The position numbers were made by a program, and so were the translations under genes. Below, piece by piece: positions 34,223 to 44,373 of a stretch of DNA of 64,000 nucleotides. Position 1 is the first letter of the stretch. The number at the start of each line of letters is the position of its first letter. Origin of the DNA: Cedecea neteri NBRC 105707 = ATCC 33855 (GTDB lineage: Bacteria > Pseudomonadota > Gammaproteobacteria > Enterobacterales > Enterobacteriaceae). The notes under the pieces were generated by a model. The model saw only the letters and a program-made list of their open reading frames with translations. It did no database searches and was not told where the DNA came from. The stretch is from contig NZ_BCTL01000021.1 of assembly GCF_001571265.1 (NCBI RefSeq), positions 1-64,000 of the forward strand, read 5' to 3'.

Positions 34223-36358
34223 ATGAAATCATTGAAAATTGCCGCCAGCCACGACGTGGCTGCATTACTCTCAACCCATCGTGAAGTGGTCACGCTCGAC
34301 CAGACCGACTTCACCGATGTGGCGGCAGTTGTCATCTCCGTTGCGGATAGCCGCAGCGGCATTCTGGCCTTGCTTAAGCGCACGGGTTTTAATTTACCGG
34401 TATTTATTTTCAGCGAGGCCGCCGTTGACGGTTTGCCTGCGGTAACCGGCGTGATAACCGGGAAAGCGCAGGATTATCTTGAGCTGGAAACTGCGGCCAG
34501 TGATTACGAAGAAGATCTGCTGCCGCCGTTCTTCAATACGCTGACTAAGTACGTGGCGATGGACAACAGCACTTTCGCTTGCCCTGGCCACCAGCATGGT
34601 AAATTCTTTAAAAAACACCCGGCGGGCCGCCAGTTTTATGATTTTTTTGGTGAGAACGTGTTTCGAGCCGATATGTGCAACGCGGACGTTAAGCTTGGAG
34701 ATTTGCTGATCCACGAAGGCTCCGCCAAGCACGCGCAGAAATTTGCCGCGAAAGTTTTCCACGCCGATAAAACCTATTTCGTGCTTAACGGCACCTCTGC
34801 GGCGAACAAAGTCGTGACCAATGCGCTGCTGACGCGCGGTGACCTGGTGTTATTTGACCGCAACAATCATAAATCAAACCACCACGGGGCGCTCATCCAG
34901 GCCGGTGCGACGCCGGTTTACCTGGAAGCTTCCCGTAATCCCTTTGGCTTTATCGGCGGCATTGACGCGCACTGTTTTGATGAGAAATACCTGCGGGAGC
35001 TGATTGCGGAAGTGGCGCCCGAGCGTGCTCAGGAAGCAAGGCCGTTCCGCCTGGCGGTTATCCAGCTAGGTACCTATGACGGCACGATTTATAACGCCCG
35101 CCAGGTGGTGGATAACATCGGCCATCTGTGCGATTACATCCTCTTCGACTCGGCATGGGTCGGCTACGAGCAGTTTATACCGATGATGGCGGACTGTTCG
35201 CCGCTGCTGCTGGATCTGAACGAAAACGATCCGGGGATCTTTGTTACCCAGTCGGTTCACAAGCAGCAGGCCGGGTTCTCCCAGACCTCGCAGATCCATA
35301 AGAAAGACAATCACCTTCGGGGCCAGGCTCGCTTCTGCCCGCATAAGCGGCTGAACAATGCTTTCATGCTCCATGCTTCAACCAGCCCGTTCTATCCTCT
35401 GTTTGCCGCGCTGGACGTCAATGCCAAGATTCATGAGGGCGAAAGCGGTCGTCGTCTGTGGGCGGAATGCGTAGCGATGGGCATTGAGGCACGCAAAGCG
35501 ATTATCGCCAACTGTAAGATGATCAAACCGTTCATTCCGCCGGAGGTTGCCGGGCGCCCGTGGCAGGATCATCCCACGGAGAAGATTGCTCAGGAACGCC
35601 GCTTCTTCAGCTTTGAGCCGGGTGAGCGCTGGCACGGTTTTGAAGGCTATGCGAAGGACGAATATTTTGTCGATCCCTGCAAGCTGCTGTTAACCACGCC
35701 GGGTATCGATCCTGAAACCGGCAGCTATACCGAGTTCGGTGTGCCCGCGGCGATCCTCGCTAACTATCTGCGTGAGAACGGCATTGTGCCGGAGAAATCG
35801 GATCTTAACTCGATCCTGTTCCTGCTTACCCCGGCGGAAAGCCAAGAGAAGTTGGCTCAGCTGGTGGCGATGCTGGCACAGTTTGAACAGCATATTGAGG
35901 ACGACACGCCGCTGGCGGACGTGCTGCCAACGATTTATCAGAAATACCCGGTGCGCTACAAAGGCTACACGTTGCGCGAGCTTTGCCAGGAGATGCACGA
36001 TCTGTATGTGAGCTTCGAGGTCAAAGAGCTGCAGAAGGCGATGTTCCGCAAGGAGAGCCTGCCTGCCGTGGTGATGAATCCGCAGGACGCCAACATCGAG
36101 TTTATTCGCGGCAACGTCGAGCTGGTACGCCTGAGCGAAGCCGAAGGGCGTATCGCGGCGGAAGGCGCGTTGCCTTACCCACCAGGCGTACTTTGCGTGG
36201 TGCCGGGTGAAGTTTGGGGCGGGGCGGCGCTGCGTTATTTCCTCGCGCTGGAAGAGGGCGTGAACATGCTGCCGGGCTTCTCGCCTGAGCTGCAAGGCGT
36301 TTACAGCGAGACGGATTCGGACGGCATTAAGCGGCTGTATGGCTACATGCTGAAGTAA
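34223..36358 (+). CDS. speC: Constitutive ornithine decarboxylase SpeC
   Basis: The enzyme has 711 residues, equal to E. coli SpeC, from the ATG at 34223; a longer frame upstream is not supported. It decarboxylates ornithine to putrescine with pyridoxal phosphate. The domains are an N-terminal response-regulator-like wing (about 1-105), the PLP domain with the Schiff-base Lys in TQSVHKQQAGFSQTSQIH (about residue 355), and the C-terminal domain with PYPPGVLCVVPGE. It stands alone, separated by repeats from convergent mltC. In E. coli nupG lies between them; here it is missing. The gene was called speC and not speF because of its position beside pheV and mltC. Confidence 0.95.
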   Translation: MKSLKIAASHDVAALLSTHREVVTLDQTDFTDVAAVVISVADSRSGILALLKRTGFNLPVFIFSEAAVDGLPAVTGVITGKAQDYLELETAASDYEEDLLPPFFNTLTKYVAMDNSTFACPGHQHGKFFKKHPAGRQFYDFFGENVFRADMCNADVKLGDLLIHEGSAKHAQKFAAKVFHADKTYFVLNGTSAANKVVTNALLTRGDLVLFDRNNHKSNHHGALIQAGATPVYLEASRNPFGFIGGIDAHCFDEKYLRELIAEVAPERAQEARPFRLAVIQLGTYDGTIYNARQVVDNIGHLCDYILFDSAWVGYEQFIPMMADCSPLLLDLNENDPGIFVTQSVHKQQAGFSQTSQIHKKDNHLRGQARFCPHKRLNNAFMLHASTSPFYPLFAALDVNAKIHEGESGRRLWAECVAMGIEARKAIIANCKMIKPFIPPEVAGRPWQDHPTEKIAQERRFFSFEPGERWHGFEGYAKDEYFVDPCKLLLTTPGIDPETGSYTEFGVPAAILANYLRENGIVPEKSDLNSILFLLTPAESQEKLAQLVAMLAQFEQHIEDDTPLADVLPTIYQKYPVRYKGYTLRELCQEMHDLYVSFEVKELQKAMFRKESLPAVVMNPQDANIEFIRGNVELVRLSEAEGRIAAEGALPYPPGVLCVVPGEVWGGAALRYFLALEEGVNMLPGFSPELQGVYSETDSDGIKRLYGYMLK

Positions 36359-36360
36359 GA

Positions 36361-36453
36361 GGGAATAGCCCCTCACCCCAAGGGGGCGAGGGAGCAAAGA
36401 AGGGTGAAGAAATATAGCCCTGGAAAATACCCTCTCCCTTTTAGGGAGAGGGT
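36361..36453. repeat. Intergenic hairpin repeat, copy 2, between speC and mltC
   Basis: A perfect 11-bp stem ACCCTCTCCCT / AGGGAGAGGGT with a TTT loop (36429-36453) is preceded by a diverged arm with CCCCTCACCCC and GGGGGCGAGGG. It fills the whole gap between the convergent genes and may serve as terminator for both. Confidence 0.8.
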
Positions 36454-36456
36454 AAA

Positions 36457-37536
36457 TTACCGCCGGCGATAGCTCTTCTGGGCGTTATTCACTTTGTACA
36501 AATAACGACGAGACTCTGCGGACGGATGGCGCGTGGTCAACGTTTGATAGACATCGCCCGGCGCCATGCTGTTAATCAGGCTAAACGCCTGCATCTTATC
36601 GTTAGAGAACACTCGCAGCACGCTGCCTGCGCCGCCGTTATAAGCCGTAATCACCGCATAGCGACGTGACGTTGGGTTATCAATCTGCCCCAGATAGCTG
36701 TTCTGCAAAATCGCCAGATAAGCCGTGCCGGTATCGATATTGCTTTCAGGATCGAACAGGAAGCTGCGGCTTGGTTTACCCCATTTCCCCTGAGCCTTAA
36801 ACACGTCTACCCCGGCGCTGTGCTGAACAACCTGCATCAGGCCCAGCGCATCCGCATGGCTTACCGCATACGGGTTAAAGCTGGATTCCGTCTGCATAAT
36901 TGCCAGAATTAGCGACTCGTCCACGCCGTATTTCTTCGACGCTTTACGCACCATCCCGATGTATTTATGAGCACGCTTGTCGAGGTGGTTAGGCACAAGG
37001 TTGATGGTCACGCTATAGACGATTTTCAGCCCGGTACTGCGCTTTTGCAGGCGCGTTTGCAGCAGATAATCGGCAAACTTCGTCGCCCGGCCTTCCCAGC
37101 GAATGGGCTGGCCGGTGTTATCCACTACCTGCCCGTAAAGGAACGGCTCTTTGGAAATCTGGACGTCGTTGGCGTCAGAGTAAAGATCGATCGAGCCAGG
37201 ATCGTCGCCCATCAACAAGGTGGTAATGATTGCCTGGCGCAGGTGCGCGGCAGGATCGGTGCCCGCGATGGTCTCAACGGTGATGGTACCTTCGTCAAAG
37301 TTGATGTGGCTACGCGTCAGATATTGGTCGGTGTATTTGACGTAATCTTTCGGGCCTGCGATCAGGACCTCTTTCATACCCCAGATATTTTCGATGTTGT
37401 TGGCAAACTGCCCCATCAAAATATCGAACCCGTTGGTATCCTTTACGTAAGCTTCGTTAAAAGCATCATCGCCTTTTTTACTGGAGCAGGAGATCAGCAA
37501 CGGGGCCACGAGAGCCAGCGCGAGAAGTTTTTTCAT
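36457..37536 (-). CDS. mltC: Membrane-bound lytic murein transglycosylase C
   Basis: The protein has 359 residues from the ATG at 37536, the length of E. coli MltC; longer frames upstream are rejected on homology. It is an outer-membrane lipoprotein with the lipobox LISC at about residue 16, which cleaves peptidoglycan glycan strands to anhydro-muropeptides. Residues 20-185 form the DUF3393 domain and the rest is the SLT lysozyme-like domain, with the catalytic Glu in [18 protein letters not shown] and [14 protein letters not shown]/ITAYNGG motifs. It is the last gene of the mutY-yggX-mltC operon. Confidence 0.95.
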   Translation of the reverse strand: MKKLLALALVAPLLISCSSKKGDDAFNEAYVKDTNGFDILMGQFANNIENIWGMKEVLIAGPKDYVKYTDQYLTRSHINFDEGTITVETIAGTDPAAHLRQAIITTLLMGDDPGSIDLYSDANDVQISKEPFLYGQVVDNTGQPIRWEGRATKFADYLLQTRLQKRSTGLKIVYSVTINLVPNHLDKRAHKYIGMVRKASKKYGVDESLILAIMQTESSFNPYAVSHADALGLMQVVQHSAGVDVFKAQGKWGKPSRSFLFDPESNIDTGTAYLAILQNSYLGQIDNPTSRRYAVITAYNGGAGSVLRVFSNDKMQAFSLINSMAPGDVYQTLTTRHPSAESRRYLYKVNNAQKSYRRR

Positions 37537-37579
37537 CATTCCGTGTATGCGTGTTGTGTTTGCAAAAAGGTGCCGACGA

Positions 37580-37855
37580 TTATTGTTTTTCTGGCGGGGT
37601 AAAACCTTCGATATGGACTTCTTTTCCTTCAAACAGGAAATTGACCATCTCGTTTTCCAGCTCTTTGCGGTGTTCCGGATTCATCATGCTCATCTTTCTT
37701 TCATTGATCAGCATGGTCTGCTTGGACTGCCACTGCGCCCAGGCTTCTTTGGATATTTCGTTGTAGATCCGTTTGCCCAGCTCGCCAGGGTACAGCTGGA
37801 AATCCTGGCCTTCAGCTTCGCGCTGCAGGTAAGTACAAAAAATCGTTCTGCTCAT
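37580..37855 (-). CDS. yggX: YggX, Fe(2+)-trafficking protein
   Basis: The protein has 91 residues and is nearly identical in layout to E. coli Ygg[12 protein letters not shown] with the reactive Cys7 near the start and [16 protein letters not shown] in the middle. It protects iron-sulfur clusters from oxidation and helps iron supply to them; that is a known trait of the family. It lies 2 bases after mutY and is cotranscribed with it. MutY carries an Fe-S cluster, so the pairing makes sense. Confidence 0.96.
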   Translation of the reverse strand: MSRTIFCTYLQREAEGQDFQLYPGELGKRIYNEISKEAWAQWQSKQTMLINERKMSMMNPEHRKELENEMVNFLFEGKEVHIEGFTPPEKQ

Positions 37856-37857
37856 GA

Positions 37858-38940
37858 TTATTCCTCTTCTTCGGCGCGAACGGGCGCTAAGGCAACCGGT
37901 TCGGCACGTAATTGTTGTAGCAGGCGCTCTACGGGAGCCGCCAGCCCGACAGACGGTGGCTGGCCTAAGTTATACCAGAGAGCGGGGCCTTCATCCATGC
38001 AGCCGTCCATTGGCGACACCGGAAGCCACATTGGCACAATGTCCAAATGGAAATGGCTAAAGGTGTGGCGGAAAGCCGTTAACTGCGTGAGATTGTCTGC
38101 CGGAATACCGCGCTGCTCCAGCCAGTTATGCAATTCCTGTTCGTCAGAAAACTGTGGGAAGCAGAACAATCCACCCCATAGCCCCACTGCAGGACGCTGC
38201 GCCAGGAAGACTTCATCGCCATGCTGCATCATCAGCATATAGCCGGTGCGTTCCGGCAGCGTCACTTTAGGCTTCTTGCCGGGATAGTTTGCCCAACTGT
38301 GATTAGCATACGACACGCAGCCGTTGCTCAGCGGGCAAAGCTCACACTTGGGTTTTGAACGCGTGCAGACCATCGCGCCCAGATCCATCATCGCCTGATT
38401 AAACTGGCTTACGCCCTGCGCCGGAGTGACTCGCTCGCTTATTTCCCAGAGGCGGTTTTCGACCTCTTTTTTACCCGGCCAACCGGAAACGGCATAGCAA
38501 CGTGCGAGCACGCGCTTAACGTTGCCGTCGAGAATAGGGAAGTGTTTGCCCAACGAAAGAGACAGAATCGCGCCTGCGGTTGAGCGCCCAACGCCCGGCA
38601 GGTCGGCGACTTCTTCATACGTTTGTGGAAAAACGCCCCCGTGTTTATCGGCAACCTGCTGCGCGGCTTTATGCAGATTACGCGCGCGGGCGTAATAACC
38701 CAGGCCGGTCCACAGATGCAGCACTTCATCCAGCGGGGCTTTTGCCAGATCGTTCACGGTAGGGAAGCGCGTCATAAAGCGCTCAAAATAAGGGATCACC
38801 GTCGCGACCTGGGTTTGTTGCAACATCACCTCAGAGAGCCATACTTTATAAGGCGTTTTCTCCTGCTGCCACGGCAGGGTTTTGCGCCCATACTTGTGGT
38901 ACCAGTCGAGGACTTGTTGGGAGAATTGAGGAGCTTGCAT
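37858..38940 (-). CDS. mutY: Adenine DNA glycosylase MutY
   Basis: The enzyme has 360 residues from the ATG at 38940 ([14 protein letters not shown]), about 10 more than E. coli. It removes adenine mispaired with 8-oxoguanine or guanine. Catalytic Glu37 is in [10 protein letters not shown]. The helix-hairpin-helix is [15 protein letters not shown] and the catalytic Asp is in [11 protein letters not shown]. The 4Fe-4S cluster ligands are C-x6-C-x2-C-x5-C in [17 protein letters not shown]. The C-terminal NUDIX-like domain (about 230-350) reads the 8-oxoG. Divergent from trmB, as in E. coli. Confidence 0.96.
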   Translation of the reverse strand: MQAPQFSQQVLDWYHKYGRKTLPWQQEKTPYKVWLSEVMLQQTQVATVIPYFERFMTRFPTVNDLAKAPLDEVLHLWTGLGYYARARNLHKAAQQVADKHGGVFPQTYEEVADLPGVGRSTAGAILSLSLGKHFPILDGNVKRVLARCYAVSGWPGKKEVENRLWEISERVTPAQGVSQFNQAMMDLGAMVCTRSKPKCELCPLSNGCVSYANHSWANYPGKKPKVTLPERTGYMLMMQHGDEVFLAQRPAVGLWGGLFCFPQFSDEQELHNWLEQRGIPADNLTQLTAFRHTFSHFHLDIVPMWLPVSPMDGCMDEGPALWYNLGQPPSVGLAAPVERLLQQLRAEPVALAPVRAEEEE

Positions 38941-39095
38941 GGTCAACGCGGGATATCCGGCAAAGGTGTAATAAAGGAGCCGATTCCAGCACAGAGGCGT
39001 AAAGCTGTAAACCGGAACTTTCTGCCACTTGCTTCTCATCCTTAACTTTGGATAATGCCCGTTTCCCGAACACTAAGCGAAGCGTTAAGAAAACC

Positions 39096-39815
39096 ATGAA
39101 GAATGACGTCATTTCACCGGAATTTAATGAAGAAGGCCGTGTACTGCGCCGCATCCGCAGCTTTGTCCGTCGCCAGGGGCGTCTGACAAAAGGCCAGCAG
39201 CACGCGCTGGATAACTACTGGCCGGTGATGGGCGTTGAGTTCCAGGCCGAACCAGCCGACTTTAGCGAGATTTTTGGCCGTGAAGCGCCGGTCACGCTGG
39301 AAATCGGTTTCGGTATGGGCACTTCGCTGGTGACCATGGCGGAAACCAATCCGCAGCACAACTACCTCGGCATTGAAGTACATTCGCCGGGGGTCGGCGC
39401 CTGCCTGAGCACCGCTCATGAGGCGGGCGTGGAGAACCTCCGCGTGATGTGCCACGACGCGGTGGAAGTGTTGGAAAACATGATTCCTGACAATTCTTTG
39501 AACATGGTTCAGCTGTTTTTCCCTGATCCATGGCACAAAGCACGTCATAATAAACGCCGTATCGTTCAGGTACCGTTTGCTGATCTTGTTAAGCGTAAGC
39601 TGAAGCTGGGCGGCGTGTTCCATATGGCAACCGACTGGGAACCTTATGCTGAACATATGCTCGAAGTGATGTCCTCTATCGAAGGGTATAAAAACCAGTC
39701 GGAGAGTAACGACTACGTACCGCGTCCGGACTCACGTCCGGTGACCAAATTTGAACAACGTGGCCATCGTCTTGGCCACGGCGTATGGGACTTAATGTTC
39801 GAGAGGGTGAAATAA
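39096..39815 (+). CDS. trmB: tRNA (guanine-N7-)-methyltransferase TrmB
   Basis: The enzyme has 239 residues, the E. coli length, from the ATG at 39096. It makes m7G46 in tRNA using S-adenosylmethionine. The SAM-binding loop is [12 protein letters not shown] (about 68-79) and the active-site motif is [15 protein letters not shown] (about 141-155). Its stop overlaps the yggL start by one base (TAATG), so the two are translationally coupled. Confidence 0.96.
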   Translation: MKNDVISPEFNEEGRVLRRIRSFVRRQGRLTKGQQHALDNYWPVMGVEFQAEPADFSEIFGREAPVTLEIGFGMGTSLVTMAETNPQHNYLGIEVHSPGVGACLSTAHEAGVENLRVMCHDAVEVLENMIPDNSLNMVQLFFPDPWHKARHNKRRIVQVPFADLVKRKLKLGGVFHMATDWEPYAEHMLEVMSSIEGYKNQSESNDYVPRPDSRPVTKFEQRGHRLGHGVWDLMFERVK

Positions 39816-40141
39816 TGGCAAAGAATCGTAGCCGTCGTCTGCGTAAGAAAATGCACATCGAAGAGTTCCAGGAACTGGGGTTCTCGATTGCCTGGCGCTT
39901 CCCGGAGGGCACTTCCGAAGAGCAAATTGATAAAACCGTGGACGAGCTGATCGCTGAAGTGATTGCGCCGAACAAGCTGGCGTTTGACGGCAGCGGTTAC
40001 CTGGTCTGGGAAGGCCTGGTGTGCATGGAAGAGATTGGCAAATGCACCGAAGAGCATCAGGCGCTGGTGCGTAAATGGTTAGAAGACCGCAAGCTCGAAG
40101 ATGTTCGCATCAGCGATCTGTTCGACGTCTGGTGGGATTAA
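39815..40141 (+). CDS. yggL: YggL, DUF469 ribosome-associated protein
   Basis: The protein has 108 residues from the ATG at 39815, which overlaps the trmB stop. It has a basic N-terminus [20 protein letters not shown] and an acidic C-terminus ending in DLFDVWWD, as in E. coli YggL (DUF469). Family members have been found bound to the large ribosomal subunit. A strong terminator follows. Confidence 0.94.
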   Translation: MAKNRSRRLRKKMHIEEFQELGFSIAWRFPEGTSEEQIDKTVDELIAEVIAPNKLAFDGSGYLVWEGLVCMEEIGKCTEEHQALVRKWLEDRKLEDVRISDLFDVWWD

Positions 40142-40156
40142 GCTTTAACAAAAAAC

Positions 40157-40184
40157 AGGCTGGTTAACTAACCAGCCTTTTTTT
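40157..40184 (+). terminator. Terminator after yggL
   Basis: A perfect 10-bp stem AGGCTGGTTA / TAACCAGCCT with a 2-base centre is followed by seven T residues. Confidence 0.92.
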
Positions 40185-40210
40185 CAGGCGCTGATTTTTC
40201 AGGAGAAAAT

Positions 40211-40927
40211 ATGATCCGTAAGGTTCTTTTAGGCGCGCTGCTGGTCACCGCCGCTTCGGCACACGCGGACTACCAGTGCAGCGCCAATCCACGCGATGAC
40301 GTGGTCATTAACCCGCAGTCCGTTCAGGTTGTGGGCGAGAACGGCAATCTGGTGATCGCACCTGACGGCAGCGTGAAATACAACGGTGTTCAGAAGACGC
40401 TGACCGCCGCTCAGCGCCAGCAGGCGTTGAACTACCAGAAAGCCCTTCGCACGGATTTACCGTGGATCGATAACGGTGCCCGCTCTCGCGTAGAGAAAAG
40501 CCGCGTAGCGCTGGACGGCATTATTGCTAAACAGGTCGGGGAGAGCAGCAGCATGCGCAATCGTCTGACCAAGCTGGATGCCCAGTTAAAAGAGCAGATG
40601 AACCGGATTATTGAGCGCCGCCAGGATGGGCTGACGTTCCACTATAAAGCGGTCGATCAGGTGAGAGCCGATGGCCAGCAGCTGGTAAATCAGGCGATGG
40701 GCGGCATTCTGCAGGACAGCATTAATGAAATGGGCGCGCAGGCGGTGCTGAAAAGCGGCGGCAACCCGCTGCAGAACGTGCTGGGTAATCTGGGTGGCCT
40801 GCAAACTGCGGTTCAGAACGAGTGGAATAATCAGCAGGCTGATTTTGAACAGTTCGGCCACGAGGTATGTAACCGGGTTGTGTCGCTGGAAAATCAGCGC
40901 AAAGGGCTTGTAGGTTCGCTGAAGTAA
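40211..40927 (+). CDS. yggN: YggN, DUF2884 periplasmic protein
   Basis: The protein has 238 residues with a Sec signal peptide (1-20, Ala-His-Ala) and belongs to DUF2884, as E. coli YggN does. The mature protein has one Cys pair (DYQCS near the start and HEVCNRV near the end) that could form a disulfide, and a long helical middle. The function is unknown. It stands as a single gene with a GGAGA ribosome-binding site. In E. coli ansB and yggM lie between it and hemW; both are absent here. Confidence 0.92.
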   Translation: MIRKVLLGALLVTAASAHADYQCSANPRDDVVINPQSVQVVGENGNLVIAPDGSVKYNGVQKTLTAAQRQQALNYQKALRTDLPWIDNGARSRVEKSRVALDGIIAKQVGESSSMRNRLTKLDAQLKEQMNRIIERRQDGLTFHYKAVDQVRADGQQLVNQAMGGILQDSINEMGAQAVLKSGGNPLQNVLGNLGGLQTAVQNEWNNQQADFEQFGHEVCNRVVSLENQRKGLVGSLK

Positions 40928-40931
40928 TTTT

Positions 40932-41029
40932 CCCCTCACCCTAACTCTCTCCCGAGCGTGGAGAGGGGATAAAAAATTCGCTACCGCTTGTTTCCCCCTC
41001 TCCCTTTGGGAGAGGGCCGGGGTGAGGGT
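40932..41029. repeat. Intergenic hairpin repeat, copy 3, between yggN and hemW
   Basis: Two oppositely oriented arms, CCCTCACCCTAACTCTCTCC and CCCTCTCCCTTTGGGAGAGG with following GGGGTGAGGG, can pair with each other or fold separately. The element fills the gap between convergent genes. Confidence 0.8.
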
Positions 41030-41035
41030 AGAAAC

Positions 41036-42178
41036 TTACGCTTCGTCGGCTAAAAACAGCTCCAGCAGGGAATTTAAAAACAGCTTCCCGTGCTCGGTTA
41101 TCTGCCAGTACTCATCCGTCTCAGTCATGTAGTTTTTCGCCAGCGCCTCATCCAACTGCGGGCGAATCGTGGCTTCATCTAAACCGGTATAAAGCGTGAA
41201 TTCACTGCGCGGCGCGGCTTCCAGCAGGCGGAAACGGTTCATAAAGAACTCGAATGGCTTATCTGCCTGCTCAACGTCATGCTGGCGGTCGAGGTACTTT
41301 CCTTCCATGTAGCCACGCGGATGGCGCGTTTTCGCCGTGCGCATAATTCGCCCGTCCGGGAAGGTGACTTTACCGTGCGCACCGCAGCCAATGCCAAGAT
41401 AGTCGCCAAAGCGCCAGTAGTTCAGGTTGTGCTGGCACTGGTAGCCTGGTTTCGCATAGGCGGAGGTTTCATATTGCTGGTAGCCTGCGGCGGTGAGCAG
41501 CTTGTCGCCCTGCTCGAAAATATCCCACAGCGCGTCGTCATCCGGCAGCTTCGGCGGGCGTGAGCCAAACAGCGTATTCGGCTCGATGGTCAGCTGATAC
41601 CAGGACAGATGCGGTGGGTTCAGTTCAATGGCCTGGCGCAGATCGTCCAAGGCTTCTTCAAGCGACTGGTCTGGCAGGCCGTGCATCAGGTCAAGGTTAA
41701 AGCTGCGCAGGCCCAGGCCGCTTGCCAGATTAGCCGCACGTTTGGCTTCGCCCGCATCATGAATACGGCCCAGGCGTTTTAGCTTAGGTTCGCTAAAGCT
41801 CTGTACGCCGATAGAAATGCGGTTCACGCCAGCTTTCTGGTAGCCAACAAAGCGGTCAGCCTCAACCGTACCAGGGTTAGCTTCCATGGTGATTTCAGCG
41901 TCATCCGCCAGCTTCAGGCGTGAGCGCACGCCGTCCAGCAGCGTTTGCATCGCTTCACTGGACAGCAGGCTTGGGGTACCGCCCCCGATGAAAATAGTCT
42001 TTACCTCACGCCCCTGAGCAAGCGCCACGTCGCGGTCGAGATCGCGCAGCAAATGGCTCACGTATTCGTCGTGCGGCACGTCGCCTTTCAGCGCGTGGGA
42101 GTTGAAGTCACAGTACGGGCACTTCTGCACGCACCAGGGGATGTGAATGTAGAGACTAAGAGGTGGCAAATTAGCCAT
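41036..42178 (-). CDS. hemW: Radical SAM heme chaperone HemW
   Basis: The protein has 380 residues. The radical-SAM cluster motif [10 protein letters not shown] (Cys-x3-Cys-x2-Cys) is near residue 16-25, with [11 protein letters not shown] following. The C-terminal HemN-like domain is complete. HemW binds heme and passes it to respiratory enzymes; it is related to, but not the same as, coproporphyrinogen dehydrogenase HemN. Its start overlaps the rdgB stop by 8 bases, in the conserved yggS-yggT-yggU-rdgB-hemW operon. Confidence 0.95.
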   Translation of the reverse strand: MANLPPLSLYIHIPWCVQKCPYCDFNSHALKGDVPHDEYVSHLLRDLDRDVALAQGREVKTIFIGGGTPSLLSSEAMQTLLDGVRSRLKLADDAEITMEANPGTVEADRFVGYQKAGVNRISIGVQSFSEPKLKRLGRIHDAGEAKRAANLASGLGLRSFNLDLMHGLPDQSLEEALDDLRQAIELNPPHLSWYQLTIEPNTLFGSRPPKLPDDDALWDIFEQGDKLLTAAGYQQYETSAYAKPGYQCQHNLNYWRFGDYLGIGCGAHGKVTFPDGRIMRTAKTRHPRGYMEGKYLDRQHDVEQADKPFEFFMNRFRLLEAAPRSEFTLYTGLDEATIRPQLDEALAKNYMTETDEYWQITEHGKLFLNSLLELFLADEA

Positions 42179-42764
42179 TACGCATTGCTTCCAGTAACAG
42201 TTTCAGCGCTTTCCCACGGTGGGAAATTGCACTCTTTTCATCGCGGGTCAGTTCCGCCGCGGTTTTCCCCTCGGACGGAACATAGAAAATAGGATCGTAG
42301 CCAAAGCCACCTTGTCCGGCTGGCGCGCGGGTAATTACACCCGGCCAGCTGCCGTGAAACACCAGCGGCGTTGGATCTTCTGCGTGACGCATATAGACCA
42401 GCACACAGTGGAACTGAGCCTGGCGTTTTTCGTCCGGTACGTCTTTCAGCGCTTCCAGAAGTTTTTCGAGGTTCTGCCGATCGCTGGCATCTTCGCCCGC
42501 ATAGCGCGCGGAGTAGATACCCGGTGCGCCGCCCAGGGCATCCACTGCCAGGCCTGAGTCGTCGGCCAACGCCGGAAGTCCGGTCACTTTGGCCGCATGG
42601 CGAGCCTTGAGAATGGCATTCTCAATAAAGGTCAGACCGGTCTCTTCTACAGACTCCACGCTCAGCTCGGTTTGCGCGACCACATCAAAGCCAAAATCCG
42701 CCAGCAGATTGGCGAGTTCACGCACTTTACCGGCGTTACCGGTAGCTAATACGACTTTTTGCAT
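42171..42764 (-). CDS. rdgB: RdgB, dITP/XTP pyrophosphatase
   Basis: The enzyme has 197 residues from the ATG at 42764, which agrees with E. coli; the ORF extension overlaps yggU. It hydrolyses dITP, ITP and XTP to monophosphates and keeps them out of DNA. Motifs: [11 protein letters not shown] at the N-terminus, [30 protein letters not shown] and the C-terminal SHRGKAL that recognises the purine. Confidence 0.96.
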   Translation of the reverse strand: MQKVVLATGNAGKVRELANLLADFGFDVVAQTELSVESVEETGLTFIENAILKARHAAKVTGLPALADDSGLAVDALGGAPGIYSARYAGEDASDRQNLEKLLEALKDVPDEKRQAQFHCVLVYMRHAEDPTPLVFHGSWPGVITRAPAGQGGFGYDPIFYVPSEGKTAAELTRDEKSAISHRGKALKLLLEAMRNG

Positions 42765-42777
42765 TGTCAGTCCTGTG

Positions 42778-43077
42778 TTATTCGAGGGGGGCAATCAATG
42801 CCGCGACTTCCGTCGGGATCTGCTGCGGGCCGATAATTTTAACTTGTTTATGGCGACCAAGTTCGCCTTTCTCAATCACCACCTGACCTTTCGCTACCCG
42901 GAATTGTTTCGCCAGATATTTTACCAGGTGAGCGTTGGCCTGCCCGTCTACCGGTGGCGCGGTGATGGCGACTTTTAGCTCGTCGCCATGCGCACCGACC
43001 AGGCTGTCGCGGCTGGCTTTGGGCTGAATATACAGCCGCAAAACCAGCCCGTCAGGCAGCTGAGTGACAGCACTCAA
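42778..43077 (-). CDS. yggU: YggU, DUF167 family protein
   Basis: The protein has 99 residues of the small alpha/beta DUF167 family. The conserved core is [16 protein letters not shown] ([16 protein letters not shown]), [20 protein letters not shown] and [12 protein letters not shown]. The function is unknown. It overlaps yggT by 4 bases and is followed by rdgB after 13 bases. Confidence 0.94.
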   Translation of the reverse strand: MSAVTQLPDGLVLRLYIQPKASRDSLVGAHGDELKVAITAPPVDGQANAHLVKYLAKQFRVAKGQVVIEKGELGRHKQVKIIGPQQIPTEVAALIAPLE

Positions 43078-43628
43078 ATGGCGTACCAGAGGCCAGGGAA
43101 CAGGTCCATACCGAGGTAGTTCAGCGCATAAAGGATAAGAATGACCACCATGGCTGAGAAATCAAGCCCGCCCATTGCCGGTAAAATGCGGCGAATCGGC
43201 GCCATCATTGGCTCGGTCATTTGCATGAGCACGTATTCAATAGGGCTGCGGCCCTGGCTTATCCAGCTCATCAGGGAACGAACGATGATCACCCAGAACA
43301 CCAGAGTACCGGCTGATTTCAGCAGCGACAGCACGCCGATGAGTAAGTTTAACGGATCGAGCGACACCCCGCCGGACTGGATCAGCAGCAGAATAGGGAA
43401 TTTCAGCGTGGTGAGAATAAATGCCACCAGCAGGGATGAGGTGTCAATTGGGCCCAGGGATGGCAGCACGCGGCGAAGTGGCCCGACGACAGGCTGGGTG
43501 ACCTTGACAATGAACTGGGCAAACGGGTTGTAGAAATCACAGCGTGCCCACTGCATCCAGATACGGATAAGCAGCACCATTACGTACAGCTCAATCAGGG
43601 TTTTGACCAGGAAAGTCAACGTTAGCAT
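43074..43628 (-). CDS. yggT: YggT family inner-membrane protein
   Basis: The protein has 184 residues from the ATG at 43628 ([14 protein letters not shown]). It has two YGGT repeats, each with hydrophobic helices (about 1-30, 65-85, 90-115, 150-180), and the motif [23 protein letters not shown]. It is an integral inner-membrane protein linked to osmotic and potassium stress in relatives. Four codons upstream there is an alternative ATG. Confidence 0.93.
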   Translation of the reverse strand: MLTLTFLVKTLIELYVMVLLIRIWMQWARCDFYNPFAQFIVKVTQPVVGPLRRVLPSLGPIDTSSLLVAFILTTLKFPILLLIQSGGVSLDPLNLLIGVLSLLKSAGTLVFWVIIVRSLMSWISQGRSPIEYVLMQMTEPMMAPIRRILPAMGGLDFSAMVVILILYALNYLGMDLFPGLWYAI

Positions 43629-43652
43629 GGTTTTCCTCAAGAATGATGGTGA

Positions 43653-44357
43653 TTAACGCGCGGAATAATCCCGCGCGCCGAAAATAGCGGTTCCAATGCG
43701 CACCATGGTGCTGCCTGCGGCAATCGCGGCTTCCATGTCATCGGTCATGCCGAGAGATAACGTATCGACCGTGGTAAAACGGTCTTTGAGTGCCTCACAG
43801 GACTCTGCCATTTTGCGGCAAACGGCAAGCTGGCGCTCGTAGTCCGGTTCTGGCGCAGGGATGGCCATCAAGCCCCGCAGCGTTAGCCCCGGTAAGGCCG
43901 CCACTTCAGCAGCCAATTGCTCCAGCTCATTTAAAGCGATGCCGGATTTACTGTTTTCGTCGCTGATATTAATTTGAATCAGCACGTTTAGCGGCGGCAG
44001 CGTTGGCGGTCGTTGTTCGCTGAGTCTGCTGGCAATCTTTAGCCGATCGACGGTATGGCACCAGTCAAAATTTTCCGCCACGAGGCGGCTTTTGTTCGAC
44101 TGCAGCGGCCCGATAAAGTGCCATTCCAGCCCTTTTACACCTTGTTCAGTGAAGTGGTGAATCTTATCCACGCCTTCCTGCACATAGTTTTCGCCAAAGG
44201 CGCGTTGCCCGGCAGCAATTGCTTCTGCGAGGGCGTTCGCAGGTTTTGTTTTGCTGACCGCAAGCAGAGTCACTTCTTCGGGGCTTCTGCCGCAACGTGC
44301 CGCAGCGGCTGAGATTTTCCCATGTACCTGTGCCAGATTGTGCGCTATCTCATTCAT
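43653..44357 (-). CDS. yggS: YggS, PLP homeostasis protein
   Basis: The protein has 234 residues from the ATG at 44357 (MNEIAHNLAQVHGKI); the longer frame upstream is antisense to yggR. It has the single TIM barrel of the PLPBP family. Lys36 in LLAVSKTKPA binds pyridoxal phosphate. GENYVQEGVDKI, WHFIGPLQSNK and LSLGMTDDMEAAI with GTAIFGAR are the other signatures. It balances vitamin B6 and has no known enzyme activity. First gene of its operon and divergent from yggR with 16 bases between the starts. Confidence 0.96.
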   Translation of the reverse strand: MNEIAHNLAQVHGKISAAAARCGRSPEEVTLLAVSKTKPANALAEAIAAGQRAFGENYVQEGVDKIHHFTEQGVKGLEWHFIGPLQSNKSRLVAENFDWCHTVDRLKIASRLSEQRPPTLPPLNVLIQINISDENSKSGIALNELEQLAAEVAALPGLTLRGLMAIPAPEPDYERQLAVCRKMAESCEALKDRFTTVDTLSLGMTDDMEAAIAAGSTMVRIGTAIFGARDYSAR

Positions 44358-44373
44358 GATCGTTGGAAGTGAT

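Noticed and set aside
36359..36456. Remnant of nupG between speC and mltC
   Set aside because: The 98-base gap is fully accounted for by a hairpin repeat, and no nupG-like coding sequence is left.
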